Source: DATIJJ01 sp964612855
GTDB taxonomy: Bacteria > Pseudomonadota > Gammaproteobacteria > DSM-16500
Direction of reading: 5' to 3'
Length of the DNA stretch: 64,000 nt
NCBI GenBank assembly: GCA_964612855.1
Contig: CAZTDR010000001.1
Span: 1-64,000 of the forward strand
Shown here: in pieces, positions 1-8,336 of the stretch
Layout: every line of letters starts with the position of its first letter
Position numbering within the stretch: the first letter of the stretch is position 1
Notes under the pieces: model-generated
What the model saw: only the letters and a program-made list of their open reading frames with translations
What the model was told of the DNA's origin: nothing
Database searches by the model: none
Position numbers and translations under genes: made by a program

Positions 1-75
1 TCGAACCCTCGATGGAGGTTTTGCCCCCATACTCCCTTAGCAGGGGAGCGCCTTCAGCCTCTCGGCCATCTCTCC
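1..75 (-). tRNA. tRNA-Ser (anticodon GCU), 3' end outside window
   Basis: On the minus strand the sequence starts GGAGAG at base 75 and folds as a serine tRNA with a long variable arm. The anticodon stem CTCCC/GGGAG encloses the loop CTGCTAA, giving anticodon GCU for AGC/AGU codons. The T-loop sequence GTTCGA lies at the window edge, so the T-stem and acceptor 3' strand are cut off. A serine tRNA next to csrA is a common gammaproteobacterial arrangement (csrA-serV in E. coli). Confidence 0.93.
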
Positions 76-110
76 AGAGATAATTTGAACGGAGTGGATA
101 GATTAACGTA

Positions 111-347
111 TTATTCTGTTTTGTCTTTATCTTTTTTCGCTTTCTTTTCTTTTGGCGCTTCAACTTCAGGGACAGTTGTATTCTTTTCTTGCTGGATACG
201 TTGATAGATCTCTTCACGGTGTACAGAGACATCTTTGGGCGCATTGATACCAATACGTACCTGATTACCTTTAATTCCAAGTACAGTAATGATGACATCA
301 TCACCTACAATTAATGTTTCACCTACACGTCGCGTTAAAATAAGCAT
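111..347 (-). CDS. csrA: Carbon storage regulator CsrA
   Basis: This is a small homodimeric RNA-binding protein that binds GGA motifs in mRNA leaders and controls translation; in Legionella and Coxiella relatives it governs the switch between replicative and transmissive phases and motility. The start MLILTRRVGET and the segment with VSVHREEIYQRIQ, including the RNA-binding Arg near residue 44, are canonical. At 78 residues it is longer than the usual 61-65 because of a Lys/Asp-rich tail after about residue 55. AAGGAGATGG precedes the ATG. It lies downstream of lysC on the same strand with a 184-base spacer that may hold its own promoter. The island downstream carries a complete flagellum, a likely target. 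Confidence 0.97.
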   Translation of the reverse strand: MLILTRRVGETLIVGDDVIITVLGIKGNQVRIGINAPKDVSVHREEIYQRIQQEKNTTVPEVEAPKEKKAKKDKDKTE

Positions 348-531
348 TATCCATCTCCTTAAGGTACTTATTATTTCCCTAATTCCAGTCTACCCAACCG
401 GCTAATTCAAAGTCAGCCATGGTAAACAATATGTTATCCTGTTGCAAACAAGATTTTTATTTTTTTAAAATAAATTATTCTGGGCAAATAGGGGTGCCAG
501 CTAAAAGCGCGCTGGCAGGGTTCAGTATTAA

Positions 532-1782
532 TTAAACTTCCATTTGAATAGGTTGTTTATTCAAGGGAAGTTTGTCAAGTTCGAAAGCATTATGCACGGC
601 TTTTACGCCTTTCTCTAAGATTTTCTCATCAATGACCACTGAAATTTTAATGTCCGATGTGGTGATCATTTGGATGTTAATATCGTTATCCCCTAAGGCA
701 TTAAACATGATGCTGGCGACACCGGCTTGAGAACGCATGCCCACGCCAACCAGAGATAATTTAGCCACTTGCCTATTGCTTTTCACGGTCGCAGCGCCCA
801 ATTCGTTGGCTAATAGCTCGGCAAGACGTAAAGTTTTAGCGTAATCTGTCCGTTGTACCGTAAAAGTAAAATCAATTGTTTCTTTATCTGACGCGCTTTG
901 AGCGATCATATCGACTTCAATGTTCGATTGACTGATTTGTGTAAGGATACGGCCTTCAATGCCCGGGCGATTGGGCACATCGACTAATGAAAACAACGCT
1001 TCTTCACGGCTGAACGCGACCCCTGCAACAAGACGTTTTTGCATAACTTTTTCCTCTACTGTGACCAGTGTGCCTGGGCCATCATTAAAAGTAGACAGCA
1101 CACGGATGGGAATGCTGTGCTTGCTAGCTAATTCTACGGAACGCATTTGTAATACTTTAGCGCCGAGACTCGCCATTTCTAACATTTCTTCAAAACTGAT
1201 TTGTGGAATGAGAGTGGCTTCAGGCAATACGCGTGGGTCCGTGGTGTAAACACCATCAACATCGGTATAAATTTGGCATTCATCGGCTTTGAGTGCGGCG
1301 GCGAGTGCAACGGCGGTCGCATCCGAGCCCCCTCGACCCAGTGTGGTGACATCGCCACGTGCGTTGACCCCTTGAAATCCAGCCACAATAACAATATGAC
1401 CACTGGCCAAATCGTCGTGAATGAGTTTAGTTTTGACGTCTAAAATACGGGCCTTGGTATGAATGTCGTCAGTTTGAATGCCGATTTGTGAGCCATTATA
1501 GGAGCGGGCTCCATAATTTTGCGCATTTAATGCAATAGCCAGTAGCGACATCGACACTTGCTCGCCTGTCGAGACTAATACATCATATTCACGAGGATTG
1601 GGTTCGGCAGTAATTCCCTGCGCGAGTTGAATTAAGCGATCAGTGTCGCCCTGCATGGCAGAAACCACCACGACAACATCATGGCCTTGTTGCTTTGCTT
1701 TTATAACTTTAGATGCAACATGCTGAATGCGCTCTAATGTGCCAACCGAGCTGCCACCGTATTTTTGTACAATAAGCGCCAT
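532..1782 (-). CDS. lysC: Aspartate kinase (LysC)
   Basis: The enzyme phosphorylates L-aspartate with ATP, the first step towards lysine, diaminopimelate, threonine and methionine. The N-terminal amino-acid-kinase domain (about residues 1-240) starts with the signature KYGGSSVG at 7-14. The C-terminal third carries two ACT domains, with VGVGMRSQAGVAS in the second, the site of feedback inhibition. The 416-residue length matches the monofunctional LysC class, and no homoserine dehydrogenase is fused. It lies between alaS and csrA on the same strand, as in Legionella-type genomes. No lysine riboswitch is apparent in the 151-base spacer upstream, which holds only a half-copy of a dispersed repeat. 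Confidence 0.96.
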   Translation of the reverse strand: MALIVQKYGGSSVGTLERIQHVASKVIKAKQQGHDVVVVVSAMQGDTDRLIQLAQGITAEPNPREYDVLVSTGEQVSMSLLAIALNAQNYGARSYNGSQIGIQTDDIHTKARILDVKTKLIHDDLASGHIVIVAGFQGVNARGDVTTLGRGGSDATAVALAAALKADECQIYTDVDGVYTTDPRVLPEATLIPQISFEEMLEMASLGAKVLQMRSVELASKHSIPIRVLSTFNDGPGTLVTVEEKVMQKRLVAGVAFSREEALFSLVDVPNRPGIEGRILTQISQSNIEVDMIAQSASDKETIDFTFTVQRTDYAKTLRLAELLANELGAATVKSNRQVAKLSLVGVGMRSQAGVASIMFNALGDNDINIQMITTSDIKISVVIDEKILEKGVKAVHNAFELDKLPLNKQPIQMEV

Positions 1783-1903
1783 TATTCTATTCCTGGGTTT
1801 TTGTTATGGTGTGAGGAATATATCATCCTATATTTGCCTAGGATTTGTCCATAAAATCCCCACCGATATAAGCACAATTTATGAGCGCCTTTATTTTATG
1901 GGT

Positions 1904-1928
1904 GTAGGGTGGATTAGACGCGCTACAA
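1904..1928. repeat. Half-copy of the GTGGATTA palindromic repeat
   Basis: GTAGGGTGGATTAGACGCG is one arm of a palindromic element that occurs complete at 7735, 14898, 21852, 46518 and 56903. The second arm is missing here. It lies in the alaS-lysC spacer just beyond the alaS stop codon. Apart from this, I see nothing else in the spacer. Confidence 0.7.
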
Positions 1929-1933
1929 CGACC

Positions 1934-4507
1934 TCAGGGTTCTAGTTTTTCTTTCACCCAGCCGGCCACCGAAGCCAATGCTCGATCCAAATTTTCAGGT
2001 TGATTTCCGCCCGCTTCCGCCATATCGGGTCGCCCGCCGCCTTTTCCACCAATCTGGGTGGCGATCATATTCACTAACTCACCTGCTTTGATCCGATCCA
2101 AATAATCTTTGGTTACACCGGTGACCACACTGGCTTTGCCTTCTTTCACGATCGCAAGAGCGATCACGGCGCTGCCGAGTTTATTTTTGAGTTGGTCTAC
2201 GGTATTTCGTAACGATTTACTGTCTAGGCCTTCCAATTTTGCTGTTAATACTTTAACGCCAGCAATGTCTTCTGCAAGCGAGGCTAAATCCTGGCTTAAT
2301 GAGCCAGCCAATTTTTCTTTCAATTGTTCTAATTGTTTTTCCAATTGTCGAACTTTTTCATCGGCTTGTTGTAATTTTTGTTTAAAATCAAGATCACGTT
2401 TTTCCATCCATTCAAGCGCCCCTTCGCCTGTCACGGCTTCAATGCGGCGGATACCGGAAGCAATGCCTGATTCGGAAGTAATTTTAAAGATACCCACATC
2501 ACCCGTATGGTGAGCATGTGTGCCTCCGCATAATTCGACGGAGTCGCCAAACCGAATGACACGCACTTCATCGCCATATTTATCTTCAAATAGGCCCATT
2601 GCGCCACTTTCTAATGCTTCGGCCGGAGAGGTAATACGCACAACAGCTTCATGATTAGAGCGGATTTCTTGATTGACGCGTTGTTCGATTAGTTTGAGTT
2701 CCTCAGTAGTGAGAGAGGCGCCATGTGAGAAATCAAACCGTAGACGGTCTGGCTCCACGAGGGAACCTTTTTGCAAAACGTGATCGCCTAAAGTGCGACG
2801 TAAGACCATGTGCAACAAATGAGTTGCTGTATGATTTAAAACAGTCGCGGCTCGACGTTTCATATCCACAATGGCATGGATTGTATCGCCGACTTGTAAA
2901 GATCCTTTTTGCAAAACACCACTATGAATATACGCTTGGCCTTGTTTTTGCGTATCCGTCACTTGGAAAAGAGCTTTATCGTTTTGCAATATCCCTTGAT
3001 CGCCCACTTGTCCCCCGGATTCCGCATAAAAAGGCGTGCGATCTAAAATAATGGAACCTTTTTCGCCGGTATTTAAACGATCAACGGCTTTTCCTTCTTG
3101 ATAAAGCGCGACAATGTTACCGCTGTCTTGCAGTTTATCTTTTTCATAACCTAAAAATTCTGTCGTGCTTGCAATTTGTGCGCTGACGGCATGCTCGGTC
3201 TCAAATTTACTGGCTTGACGTGAGCGTTCTCGCTGCTGGTTCATTTCTGTTTCGAAACCTTCTAAATCTAAATGCAAATCGCGCTCACGGGCAATGTCTG
3301 CTGTGAGATCAACGGGAAATCCGTAGGTGTCATATAACTTGAACACGGTACTGCCGGGAATCACTGTATCTTTTAACGAGCCGACCGCTTGCTCGAATAA
3401 TTTTAAACCTTGTGAAAGCGTTAAACTGAATTGTTCTTCTTCTTGACGCAAGGCTTTTTCAATCTGGGTTTGAGCTTTAGCAAGTTCTGGATAAGCTGTA
3501 CCCATTTCATTCACTAAGGGCTGCACGAGCTTAAAGAAAAACGGATCGGTTAAACCTAATTTGTTGCCGTGACGCAACGCGCGACGAATAATCCGGCGTA
3601 ATACATAACCGCGTCCTTCGTTGCTCGGTAGAACGCCATCCGTGATGAGAAAAGCACAAGAGCGGATGTGATCGGCAATGACGCGTAATGACGTATGCGT
3701 GAAATCGGTCATGTTAGCTAATTTGGCCGTGGCTTGGATGAGGGATTGAAATAAATCAGTATCATAATTGTTATTCACTCCTTGCATCACAGCCGCTAAT
3801 CTTTCTAAACCCATGCCTGTGTCAACGGAGGGCTTAGGCAGAGGGGTGAGTGTGCCATCGGCTGCACGATCATATTGCATGAAAACCAAGTTCCAAATTT
3901 CTACATAACGATCGCCATCTTCGTCAGGCGTACCAGGCGGGCCACCCCAAATATGTGCGCCATGATCGTAAAAAATTTCGGTACAAGAACCACAGGGCCC
4001 GGTGGGGCCCATTGACCAAAAATTACTGCTTTCGCCACAGCGAGAAAAACGCTTGGGGTCCACTTTGATTTCATTTAACCAGATATCAGCTGCTTCGTTG
4101 TCTTCGGTGTAGACTGTGATCCAGAGTTTTTCGGCTGGCAGTTTTAACGTGATGGTCAAGAAATCCCACGCAAAACGAATGGCCTCCCGTTTAAAATAAT
4201 TGCCAAAACTAAAATTGCCTAGCATTTCAAAGAAGGTATGGTGCCGCGCTGTGTAACCCACGTTTTCCAAATCATTATGCTTGCCGCCCGCTCGTACGCA
4301 GCGTTGAGAAGAGGTTGCTCGTTTGTAGGGGCGTTCTTCTTTACCGAGAAAAATATCTTTAAACTGCACCATGCCTGCGTTGGTAAAGAGTAGGGTAGGG
4401 TCGTTATGGGGTACGAGCGAACTGCTCGGTACGATTTCATGACCGTGATCATGAAAGAAATTTAAAAACAAACTGCGAATTTCATTGGCGCTTAATTTTG
4501 GTTGCAT
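1934..4507 (-). CDS. alaS: Alanine--tRNA ligase
   Basis: This class II synthetase charges tRNA-Ala and edits mischarged Ser/Gly-tRNA-Ala. The 857-residue length is normal. The N-terminal catalytic core includes FTNAGMVQFKD and the motif-2 region around RAGGKHNDLENVG. The editing domain has the metal ligands HTATH (mid-protein) and CGGTH followed by HHTGD. A coiled-coil linker near residues 700-745 leads to the C-terminal DHHA1 domain with GGKGGGRPDMAEAGG. It is flanked by recX/recA upstream and lysC downstream, all on the same strand. The 343-base spacer upstream is filled with repeats, so it probably has its own promoter. Confidence 0.98.
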   Translation of the reverse strand: MQPKLSANEIRSLFLNFFHDHGHEIVPSSSLVPHNDPTLLFTNAGMVQFKDIFLGKEERPYKRATSSQRCVRAGGKHNDLENVGYTARHHTFFEMLGNFSFGNYFKREAIRFAWDFLTITLKLPAEKLWITVYTEDNEAADIWLNEIKVDPKRFSRCGESSNFWSMGPTGPCGSCTEIFYDHGAHIWGGPPGTPDEDGDRYVEIWNLVFMQYDRAADGTLTPLPKPSVDTGMGLERLAAVMQGVNNNYDTDLFQSLIQATAKLANMTDFTHTSLRVIADHIRSCAFLITDGVLPSNEGRGYVLRRIIRRALRHGNKLGLTDPFFFKLVQPLVNEMGTAYPELAKAQTQIEKALRQEEEQFSLTLSQGLKLFEQAVGSLKDTVIPGSTVFKLYDTYGFPVDLTADIARERDLHLDLEGFETEMNQQRERSRQASKFETEHAVSAQIASTTEFLGYEKDKLQDSGNIVALYQEGKAVDRLNTGEKGSIILDRTPFYAESGGQVGDQGILQNDKALFQVTDTQKQGQAYIHSGVLQKGSLQVGDTIHAIVDMKRRAATVLNHTATHLLHMVLRRTLGDHVLQKGSLVEPDRLRFDFSHGASLTTEELKLIEQRVNQEIRSNHEAVVRITSPAEALESGAMGLFEDKYGDEVRVIRFGDSVELCGGTHAHHTGDVGIFKITSESGIASGIRRIEAVTGEGALEWMEKRDLDFKQKLQQADEKVRQLEKQLEQLKEKLAGSLSQDLASLAEDIAGVKVLTAKLEGLDSKSLRNTVDQLKNKLGSAVIALAIVKEGKASVVTGVTKDYLDRIKAGELVNMIATQIGGKGGGRPDMAEAGGNQPENLDRALASVAGWVKEKLEP

Positions 4508-4523
4508 GTTGTGTGACCCAATA

Positions 4524-4843
4524 GTAGGGGCACGGCGTGCCGTGCCCGGCGATGTCTAATAACAAACTGGTCTTTCTTTTTAATACGCCCTCTGCAGGGG
4601 CGGACCCTATGTGTCCGCCCCTACGATCCAATAGCAGTTTTTTAGATACGCAGCAAGGGCACGGCGATGCTTAATAAACAAACTGCTATTTCTTTTTAAT
4701 GCACCCTCTGTAGGGGCGGACCCATGTGTCCGCCCAGCGGCATTTGCTCGAAGTCACCACGGGCGCACACATGGGTGCGCCCCTACGATCTAACAGCAGC
4801 TTTTTTTAGATACGCAGCAAGGGCATGGCACGCCGTGCCCCTA
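4524..4843. repeat. Array of GC-rich palindromic repeats between recX and alaS
   Basis: The 343-base spacer holds at least five palindromes built on GTAGGGGC...GCCCCTAC (near 4524, 4593, 4709, 4760 and 4820), with cores reading GGGCACGGC/GCCGTGCCC or GGCGGACCC/GGGTCCGCC. Two larger units are related in tandem: each has AGATACGCAGCAAGGGCA, an AACAAACTG stretch, TTTCTTTTTAA and a CCCTCTG[C/T]AGGGGCGG palindrome. The contrast with the AT-rich surroundings is strong. This looks like a REP/MITE-type non-coding array, and no gene is visible in it. Confidence 0.8.
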
Positions 4844-4850
4844 CTTTTAT

Positions 4851-5255
4851 TCAATCAAAAATACTTTCTACTTGCTCTCCTGTAAATCCGCGTCCATATA
4901 AAAACCGCATTTGTTGCGCGCGGGACTTTGCGTCTGTTGGCAGTTGGTTTTTGAAGCGTTTTTGCCATACTTCACGTATTTTAAGAACCCACGCATTATC
5001 GGTGATCTTCAAATGCGGATCAATCAGTTCCTGGGGAATGCCGCGTTGGATGAGTTCTGCTTGGATATGCAGCGGGCCAAAACCTTTTGCACGACGAGAA
5101 TAGATATAGCTTTCAACAAATCGCTCATGACTGAGGAGTTTTTCTTGCGTGAGATGATTTAAAACCGTGTGAATAGCGGATTCATTAAATCCGCGTATTC
5201 GTAATTTACGGAATAATTCGATGGCAGAATGCTCGCGGCGTGCGAGCAAATTCAT
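4851..5255 (-). CDS. recX: RecA regulator RecX
   Basis: RecX binds RecA filaments and limits or modulates recombination. The three-helix repeats typical of RecX are visible (LLARREHSAIELFRKL at the start, later GFGPLHIQAELIQRGIP and AQQMRFLYGRGFTGEQ). The ATG at 5255 gives 134 residues, but family-like sequence (DIRRAA) continues in frame upstream to the recA stop. The natural start may therefore be a non-ATG codon near 5300-5306 (CTG or ATT) that overlaps the end of recA. It directly follows recA on the same strand, and the two are probably co-transcribed. Confidence 0.93.
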   Translation of the reverse strand: MNLLARREHSAIELFRKLRIRGFNESAIHTVLNHLTQEKLLSHERFVESYIYSRRAKGFGPLHIQAELIQRGIPQELIDPHLKITDNAWVLKIREVWQKRFKNQLPTDAKSRAQQMRFLYGRGFTGEQVESIFD

Positions 5256-5296
5256 GGCAGCACGCCGGATATCTTGCAGGCAGTCAGCGGTTATAT

Positions 5297-6340
5297 TCAG
5301 GCTAATGCATCCTCTGTTTCGGTTTGTTCTTCTGCTTGCACTTGCGGCAAGTTGGTTAACATTTTTTCTCGGATCTTGTTTTCAATTTCTTGGGCCAATT
5401 CGGGATGTTCGCGTAAAAATATGCGCGCATTGTCTTTGCCTTGGCCAATGCGTTGGTTTTTATAACTGAACCAGGAACCGGCTTTGTCAACGAAATTATG
5501 CAATACACCGAGTTCGATAATTTCACCTTCGCGTGAAATGCCTTCGTTATATAAAATATCAAATTCAGCTTGTTTGAAAGGCGGCGCGACTTTATTTTTC
5601 ACGACCTTGACGCGTGTTTCACTGCCCACAATTTCATCCCCATTTTTGACGCTGCCGACGCGGCGGATATCTAAACGGACCGAGGCATAAAATTTCAGCG
5701 CATTACCACCTGTCGTGGTTTCGGGATTGCCAAACATGACGCCGATTTTCATACGAATTTGGTTAATGAAAATGACTAACGTATTGGAGCGTTTAATGTT
5801 TGCAGTGAGTTTGCGCAGGGCTTGAGACATTAAGCGGGCTTGTAATCCCATATGCGAATCACCCATTTCGCCTTCAATTTCAGCTTTAGGGGTGAGAGCG
5901 GCTACCGAGTCAACAATAACGACATCTACCGCACTGGAACGTACGAGCATATCCGCAATTTCTAAGGCTTGTTCGCCGGTATCGGGTTGCGAAACCAAGA
6001 GTTCGTCTACATTGACGCCCAGGCGTTTTGCATAAGCGGGGTCCAGTGCATGCTCTGCATCGATAAATGCTGCTGTACCGCCTTTACGTTGACAAGCCGC
6101 GATGACTTGCAAGGTCAAGGTGGTTTTACCGGACGATTCAGGGCCATAAATTTCAACGATCCGACCGCGTGGTAAACCACCCACGCCCAGTGCAATATCG
6201 AGCGTCAATGATCCGGTAGAAACCACTTCTAAATCCCGTACGATTGTTGAATCGCCTAAACGCATTACCGAACCTTTGCCAAATTGACGTTCAATTTGAC
6301 TTAAAGCGGCGCCGAGGGCTTTTTTCTTATTGTCTTCCAT
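5297..6340 (-). CDS. recA: Recombinase RecA
   Basis: This DNA-dependent ATPase forms filaments on single-stranded DNA and drives homologous recombination and the SOS response. The 347 residues include Walker A GPESSGKT at 66-73, the conserved FINQIRMKIGVMFGNPETTTGG region (loop L2 and flank), and an acidic C-terminal tail ending EQTETEDALA. It starts at the ATG at 6340. I did not find a CTG-N10-CAG LexA-type operator in the roughly 100 bases upstream, in keeping with the recollection that Legionella-type genomes lack LexA. recX follows immediately. Confidence 0.99.
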   Translation of the reverse strand: MEDNKKKALGAALSQIERQFGKGSVMRLGDSTIVRDLEVVSTGSLTLDIALGVGGLPRGRIVEIYGPESSGKTTLTLQVIAACQRKGGTAAFIDAEHALDPAYAKRLGVNVDELLVSQPDTGEQALEIADMLVRSSAVDVVIVDSVAALTPKAEIEGEMGDSHMGLQARLMSQALRKLTANIKRSNTLVIFINQIRMKIGVMFGNPETTTGGNALKFYASVRLDIRRVGSVKNGDEIVGSETRVKVVKNKVAPPFKQAEFDILYNEGISREGEIIELGVLHNFVDKAGSWFSYKNQRIGQGKDNARIFLREHPELAQEIENKIREKMLTNLPQVQAEEQTETEDALA

Positions 6341-6368
6341 TGTTGGGTGTCCTTATATTTAGTTAAGT

Positions 6369-6400
6369 ATCGTCATCCTCGAATGCTTTTATCGAGGATC
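6369..6400. repeat. Short hairpin repeat (ATCCTCGA/TCGAGGAT)
   Basis: GTCATCCTCGAATGC pairs with ATCGAGGAT across a short loop in the recA leader region. The same element in a longer, duplicated form is found at 41429-41500, where it reads GTCATTCCCGAATGC...GGGGATGAC. It is a small dispersed palindrome, transcribed with recA if the promoter lies further upstream. Confidence 0.5.
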
Positions 6401-6440
6401 AGTTTATGGGTTGAGGTGTGTTGTGAAGAGTAAATCTTAT

Positions 6441-6564
6441 AAGGGGCAAAAATTCTAGCAATGTCGCAAGGGCACGGCGCGCCGTGCCCCTACGTTCGAA
6501 GATAAAGGTGTAGGGGCATGGCGTGCCATGCCCACGGCATTGCAAAAAATTTTTGTCCCCTACA
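6441..6564. mobile_element. MITE-like composite repeat, copy A
   Basis: A 124-base element with terminal inverted repeats (AGGGGCAAAAATT at the left, AATTTTTGTCCCCT at the right) encloses two internal palindromes (GGGCACGGCGCGCCGTGCCC and GGGGCATGGCGTGCCATGCCC) separated by TTCGAAGATAAAGGTG. A second copy with nearly the same sequence is at 23371-23499, and a deleted fragment is at 11704-11734. It has no coding capacity, so it is best described as a non-autonomous element. Together with the hairpin at 6369 it fills most of the 360-base recA/6703 spacer. Confidence 0.75.
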
Positions 6565-6590
6565 AGGAGAGCCTAACGTTTCCAGGCAAT

Positions 6591-6623
6591 CTTAAGGATT
6601 TCTTAAGATGGAAAGTGTAGAAT
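6591..6623 (+). promoter_or_regulatory. PmrA-box-like direct repeat and -10 element
   Basis: CTTAAG-GATTT-CTTAAG (6591-6607) is an exact pair of half-sites with a 5-base gap, matching the YTTAAN-N5-YTTAAN form of PmrA response-regulator boxes. TAGAAT at 6618-6623 fits a -10 hexamer placed so that the box covers the -35 region, the usual architecture for PmrA-activated promoters. It stands 80-112 bases upstream of the gene at 6703. The binding is inferred, as no PmrA gene is in the window. Confidence 0.55.
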
Positions 6624-6702
6624 TGATAAAGTGTGAAAGCAAGGGTTTTGCGGCTGAAGTAATCGGTTTTAATGAGATTAAAATATATATAGGTGAGGTA
6701 TG

Positions 6703-7704
6703 ATGAGCTTGGTCGGTAGAAATATTTCTGAACAGCCTGATGCTTCGCAAGTCCGTAGTGAAACAATTCAAAAGTTGGTTAAAAGTAAAGAGGAAAAAGA
6801 TCTACAAGAACTGATCGAGTTCCTGAAATATCGTAGAATCTCTCTTTCCCAAAAACGTAAACAAGTCACAAGAGAATCGCTGAATCTCCAAGAAAAAGAT
6901 GATCTTGCGATTCCGGCCGACGATGATGCGCCAACCAAGCTTGTCAAAGATGACTTGGAGACGGCAATCAGCTATTTGAAGTTAACTGCAACAGATCCAT
7001 TGCTTGACCTTTATTCTTCAAAACTTAACCTGCTCTATAAACAAATCATGGTAGATAAAGATGAGGCAAAAATTGCGGTCGAAGACATGCCGACCCTCAC
7101 AGAATTTATTTATCGCGCTGTTTATCATGCAAAAGTACAGTGTGGGCAAGAAGACCCTAATCCCATTAACGACAAACGGGGCGCTGAATTAGTCGCGCGC
7201 ATTTCGAAGAATCCAAAGCTGCAAATGTTGGGGGGTGTTTTCATTCTTGTTATGGGATTTGGGCTGGCTGTGGGCGGGGTGGCTTCACTCATTCTTACCT
7301 TTGGGCTATCAGCTCCTGTTTCAGGGCCCTTGACCGCTGTTGGTTTATTTGGGATGAGCGGGGGTGGATATAATTTTAATAAAGGACGGAAAGCCCTATC
7401 GACTCAGACTCTGGCCGCAAAAACTGTGACTGATAAAAAGAGTGAAAAAAGTGCGAAGTTCACGTTGAGTGCATTTTTTAAACCAGACAACAGGACTTCA
7501 ATAACGATACCCGTTAATAATGATGAAAATGCTAGTTTGGTATCATCTGAAATATCGCCGGTATATCACAGAAGGCATGTTAACCATAAAAAAAAGAATG
7601 GATATATCGATTGGCAGGAAGAAGGTAGTTTCAGTATGAATTTTCAAACTTCAGAGGGTGATTTACCCGGGTTCATTGATTCTCCTAGAAGTGGGAAGAT
7701 GTAG
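6703..7704 (+). CDS. Unknown protein with a central membrane hairpin, candidate secreted effector
   Basis: I do not recognise this protein. It has about 333 residues. The N-terminal half is hydrophilic and helical with many charged residues. Residues about 173-225 form two glycine-rich hydrophobic segments (starting MLGGVFILVMGFGLAVGG and LILTFGLSAPVSGP). The C-terminal 100 residues are polar and probably disordered, ending GDLPGFIDSPRSGKM. Two ATGs overlap; the second (6703) has better spacing from GAGG at 6695. It is a single-gene unit with a PmrA-box-like site upstream. That context, together with the membrane hairpin, suggests a candidate Dot/Icm effector, but this is inference only. Confidence 0.75.
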   Translation: MSLVGRNISEQPDASQVRSETIQKLVKSKEEKDLQELIEFLKYRRISLSQKRKQVTRESLNLQEKDDLAIPADDDAPTKLVKDDLETAISYLKLTATDPLLDLYSSKLNLLYKQIMVDKDEAKIAVEDMPTLTEFIYRAVYHAKVQCGQEDPNPINDKRGAELVARISKNPKLQMLGGVFILVMGFGLAVGGVASLILTFGLSAPVSGPLTAVGLFGMSGGGYNFNKGRKALSTQTLAAKTVTDKKSEKSAKFTLSAFFKPDNRTSITIPVNNDENASLVSSEISPVYHRRHVNHKKKNGYIDWQEEGSFSMNFQTSEGDLPGFIDSPRSGKM

Positions 7705-7734
7705 GGTTAACTTAACGGTTTTTCGACGTCGTTT

Positions 7735-7774
7735 GGTGGATTACGATGCAAAAAACGCATCTAATCCACCCTAC
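7735..7774. repeat. GTGGATTA palindromic repeat, complete copy
   Basis: GGTGGATTACGATGC and GCATCTAATCCACC form a 14-base imperfect stem around AAAAAAC, followed by CTAC. It lies between the convergent genes at 6703 and pncC, where it could also act as a hairpin barrier. It belongs to the same family as the copies at 14898, 21852, 46518 and 56903. Confidence 0.75.
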
Positions 7775-7814
7775 ATTTTTATCACTATTGTATGGGGGGC
7801 GTAATCCAAACAAT

Positions 7815-8300
7815 TTACTCAACAAATTGTATCAATCGCTCCAGTGCAAACTGAATGGCCTGTTCTCGAACGGCATGCCGATCACCGCTAAATTGTTGCA
7901 TCAGTGTCACGGTATCTGCATGAATTCCCGCGCAACCAAACCACACAAGTCCGACGGGCTTCTCCCGAGAGCCGCCGCTCGGTCCGGCAATGCCTGTAAT
8001 AGCCACGCTCACCTGCGCCTCACTTTGAGCCAGCGCGCCTTCAGCCATTTCATAGGCTGTTTGCTGACTCACTGCGCCAAAGCGTTCAAGGGTATCTGTC
8101 CGTACACCTAATAACGTTTGCTTTGCCGTATTGCTATATGTCACCCATCCCCGCTCAAGCCAAGCGGAGCTACCGGCGATTTCGGTTAAGTAATAAGCCA
8201 GCCCGCCTCCCGTACAGGATTCAGCAGTGGCTAGTTTCCATTCGTGTTGTAAAAGAAGCTGGCTGAGTTGGTTTGCAAGTCGGTTGATTGTTTGATTCAT
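7815..8300 (-). CDS. pncC: Nicotinamide-nucleotide amidohydrolase PncC (CinA C-terminal domain)
   Basis: The enzyme deamidates NMN to nicotinate mononucleotide in the pyridine nucleotide cycle. The family motifs are present: ATAESCTGGGLAYYLT near the start, VSVAITGIAGPSGG with the catalytic region, and KPVGLVWFG. Only the CinA C-terminal domain is encoded (161 residues), with no MoCF domain. An in-frame ORF reaches up to 8417, but it would overlap mutS and has no family sequence before MNQTINRL, so I chose the ATG at 8300. The gene is divergent from mutS with only 36 bases between, so the two promoters must overlap. Confidence 0.93.
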   Translation of the reverse strand: MNQTINRLANQLSQLLLQHEWKLATAESCTGGGLAYYLTEIAGSSAWLERGWVTYSNTAKQTLLGVRTDTLERFGAVSQQTAYEMAEGALAQSEAQVSVAITGIAGPSGGSREKPVGLVWFGCAGIHADTVTLMQQFSGDRHAVREQAIQFALERLIQFVE

Positions 8301-8336
8301 ATTGGGTAAGGTGCCAAAAAAAAGGAAGTCATCAAT

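Noticed and set aside
959..1249. Plus-strand ORFs inside lysC and alaS
   Set aside because: They are shadow frames of strongly conserved genes.
1783..1933. Lysine riboswitch before lysC
   Set aside because: The spacer is only 151 bases, with a half-repeat and no recognisable riboswitch core.
6341..6460. LexA (SOS) box before recA
   Set aside because: No CTG-N10-CAG pattern was found by eye on the recA leader; nothing to report as an operator.
7746..8111. ORF on the plus strand opposite pncC
   Set aside because: It starts within a palindromic repeat and has no family-like sequence; pncC on the other strand is clear.
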